Assembly: GCA_963931155.1 (NCBI GenBank)
Contig: OZ006978.1
Coordinates: forward strand, 1,178,001-1,242,000
Origin: CALXVA01 sp944392465
Lineage (GTDB): Bacteria > Bacillota > Clostridia > TANB77 > CAG-508
Length of the DNA: 64,000 bases
Reading direction: 5' to 3'
Below are positions 63,099 through 64,000 of this stretch, piece by piece (the stretch's first letter is position 1; every line of letters begins with the position of its first letter). A program made the translations under genes and the position numbers. The notes beneath the pieces are model-generated. The model ran no database searches. It saw only the letters and a program-made list of their open reading frames with translations, and had not been told where the DNA came from.

Positions 63099-63224
63099 TT
63101 CTTTTAAATTTGAATCGGCATCTTGTGTTGTCAAGCATCGTTAAAAATTTTTCAATATACAAGAGTATTATCTTAAAATTTTAACTTGCTTTTCTTGCAA
63201 TATACTAATTCAAATTCAAAAGAA
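63099..63224. repeat. Large palindromic intergenic repeat, copy C (diverged)
   Basis: 17-bp arms TTCTTTTAAATTTGAAT / ATTCAAATTCAAAAGAA with one mismatch, inner GTTAAAAATTTT / AAAATTTTAAC, and AATATAC/GTATT at the centre. Same nested architecture as A and B but a different core sequence. Confidence 0.65.
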
Positions 63225-63268
63225 AGTTAGTTAAACAAATCCAATAGAAAAGAAGGAGGGAAAATAAA

Positions 63269-63667
63269 TTGAATACAACAGATCCAATAGCAGATATGTT
63301 AACAAGAATAAGAAATGCTAATAGCTCTAAACATAAAACAGTTGATGTTCCTGCATCAAACATGAAAAGAGCAATAGCTGATATCCTATATAAAGAAGGA
63401 TATATTTCAGCATTTGAAGAAATAGATGATTCTCGTCAAGGAATTATAAGAATAACTTTAAAATATGATGAAAATGGAAAAAGAGTTATTGATGGATTAA
63501 AAAGAATTAGTAAACCAGGTTTAAGAGTTTATGCTTCAAAAGATGAACTACCTAAAGTATTAAATGGTTTAGGCGTTGCTCTTATTTCTACTTCAAAAGG
63601 AATAAAGACAGACAAAGAAGCAAGACAAGAAGGACTAGGAGGAGAAGTTCTAGCTTACGTATGGTAA
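63269..63667 (+). CDS. rpsH: 30S ribosomal protein S8
   Basis: A 132-residue S8: TDPIADMLTRIRNANSSKHK, then ISKPGLRVYASKDELPKVLN and the C-terminal GLGGEVLAYVW. The start is TTG at 63269 after AAGGAGGG. Confidence 0.95.
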   Translation: MNTTDPIADMLTRIRNANSSKHKTVDVPASNMKRAIADILYKEGYISAFEEIDDSRQGIIRITLKYDENGKRVIDGLKRISKPGLRVYASKDELPKVLNGLGVALISTSKGIKTDKEARQEGLGGEVLAYVW

Positions 63668-63728
63668 TTTAAATTTAAAAATATAATTAGTTAGAGAAAA
63701 ATCGATTAATAAGGAGGGAAATACAAAG

Positions 63729-64000
63729 ATGTCAAGAATAGGAAACAAACCTATTAATGTACCAGATGGTGTTGAAGTTAAGATAGATGGACATCACCTT
63801 ACTGTTAAAGGTCCAAAAGGAACATTAGAAAGAGACATACATAAAAATATAACACTTTCATTAAAAGATAATGTTTTAACAGTAACAAGAGTAAATGACG
63901 AACCTTTTAACAGAGGATTACATGGTTTAACAAGAACATTAATAAACAACATGATTGAAGGTGTTCTACATGAATATAAAAGAGAACTAGAAATTAATGG
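63729..64000 (+). CDS. rplF: 50S ribosomal protein L6 (cut by window end)
   Basis: The first 90 codons of L6: MSRIGNKPINVPDGVEVKID, followed by GHHLTVKGPKGTLERD and GLTRTLINNMIEGV. The frame is open to the last base of the window, so the gene continues beyond it. RBS AAGGAGG. Confidence 0.95.
   Translation, partial: MSRIGNKPINVPDGVEVKIDGHHLTVKGPKGTLERDIHKNITLSLKDNVLTVTRVNDEPFNRGLHGLTRTLINNMIEGVLHEYKRELEIN

Noticed and set aside
1..64000. CRISPR arrays, insertion-sequence transposases or prophage genes
   Set aside because: None seen: no regularly spaced direct repeats, transposase or phage structural proteins in any frame.

Overview
The window is a low-GC (roughly 30% G+C by eye), gene-dense chromosomal segment of an endospore-forming Clostridia-type Bacillota. 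Indicators are spo0A, ylbJ, whiA, a spoVG with a sigma-H-like promoter, groESL behind a CIRCE box, a 6S RNA, a sortase with its surface protein, AAGGAGG-type ribosome binding sites, many TTG/GTG starts and the conserved S10-spc ribosomal operon. I cannot name the species.

Layout. 1-7.3 kb: DUF4364 regulator, J-domain membrane protein, DapB-like oxidoreductase, ABC exporter pair, trmB, MscS channel. 7.3-7.9 kb: a GC-rich island with one NUDIX gene. 8.1-12.8 kb: two-component system, sortase and SpaA-like surface protein. 12.9-27.5 kb: CNNM transporter, WG-repeat protein, metabolic genes, spo0A, dut, CarD-like factor, dnaG-rpoD, tRNA-Met. 27.5-39.2 kb: ylbJ, mgtA, deoD, groESL, mtaB, mutS2. 39.3-47.1 kb: the rimP-nusA-rnpM-rplGA-infB-rbfA-nrnA-truB operon. 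47.1-53.2 kb: 6S RNA, prmC, whiA, hemW, a monofunctional transglycosylase, murC, spoVG. 53.2-53.7 kb: a second GC-rich island. 53.9-64 kb: asnS and the S10-spc operon from rpsJ into rplF, cut by the window end.

Most notable observation. Four host-composition genes (CNNM, mtaB, rnpM, transglycosylase) are each split by a single +1 frame change, and each time the zero-frame codon at the break is CGG. Dropping the C lets the ribosome read GGA or GGT (Gly) and restores the family sequence, including the RLGSLEP motif of MtaB and the membrane anchor of the transglycosylase. Reading every other host-composition gene by eye I found no in-frame CGG at all. Only the two GC-rich island genes use CGG as an ordinary codon (two each). 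This suggests that CGG is unassigned, or very poorly read, and acts as a +1 frameshift or quadruplet-decoding signal (C-GGN read as Gly).

Other notable structure: large imperfect palindromes in the rplN-rpsH intergenic gaps, two of them sharing an identical 28-nt core; a dispersed small hairpin family; a two-hairpin element with an anti-Shine-Dalgarno loop upstream of the two-component system; and a surface protein ending right after LPRTG with a Gln-to-Lys change at the expected thioester residue.
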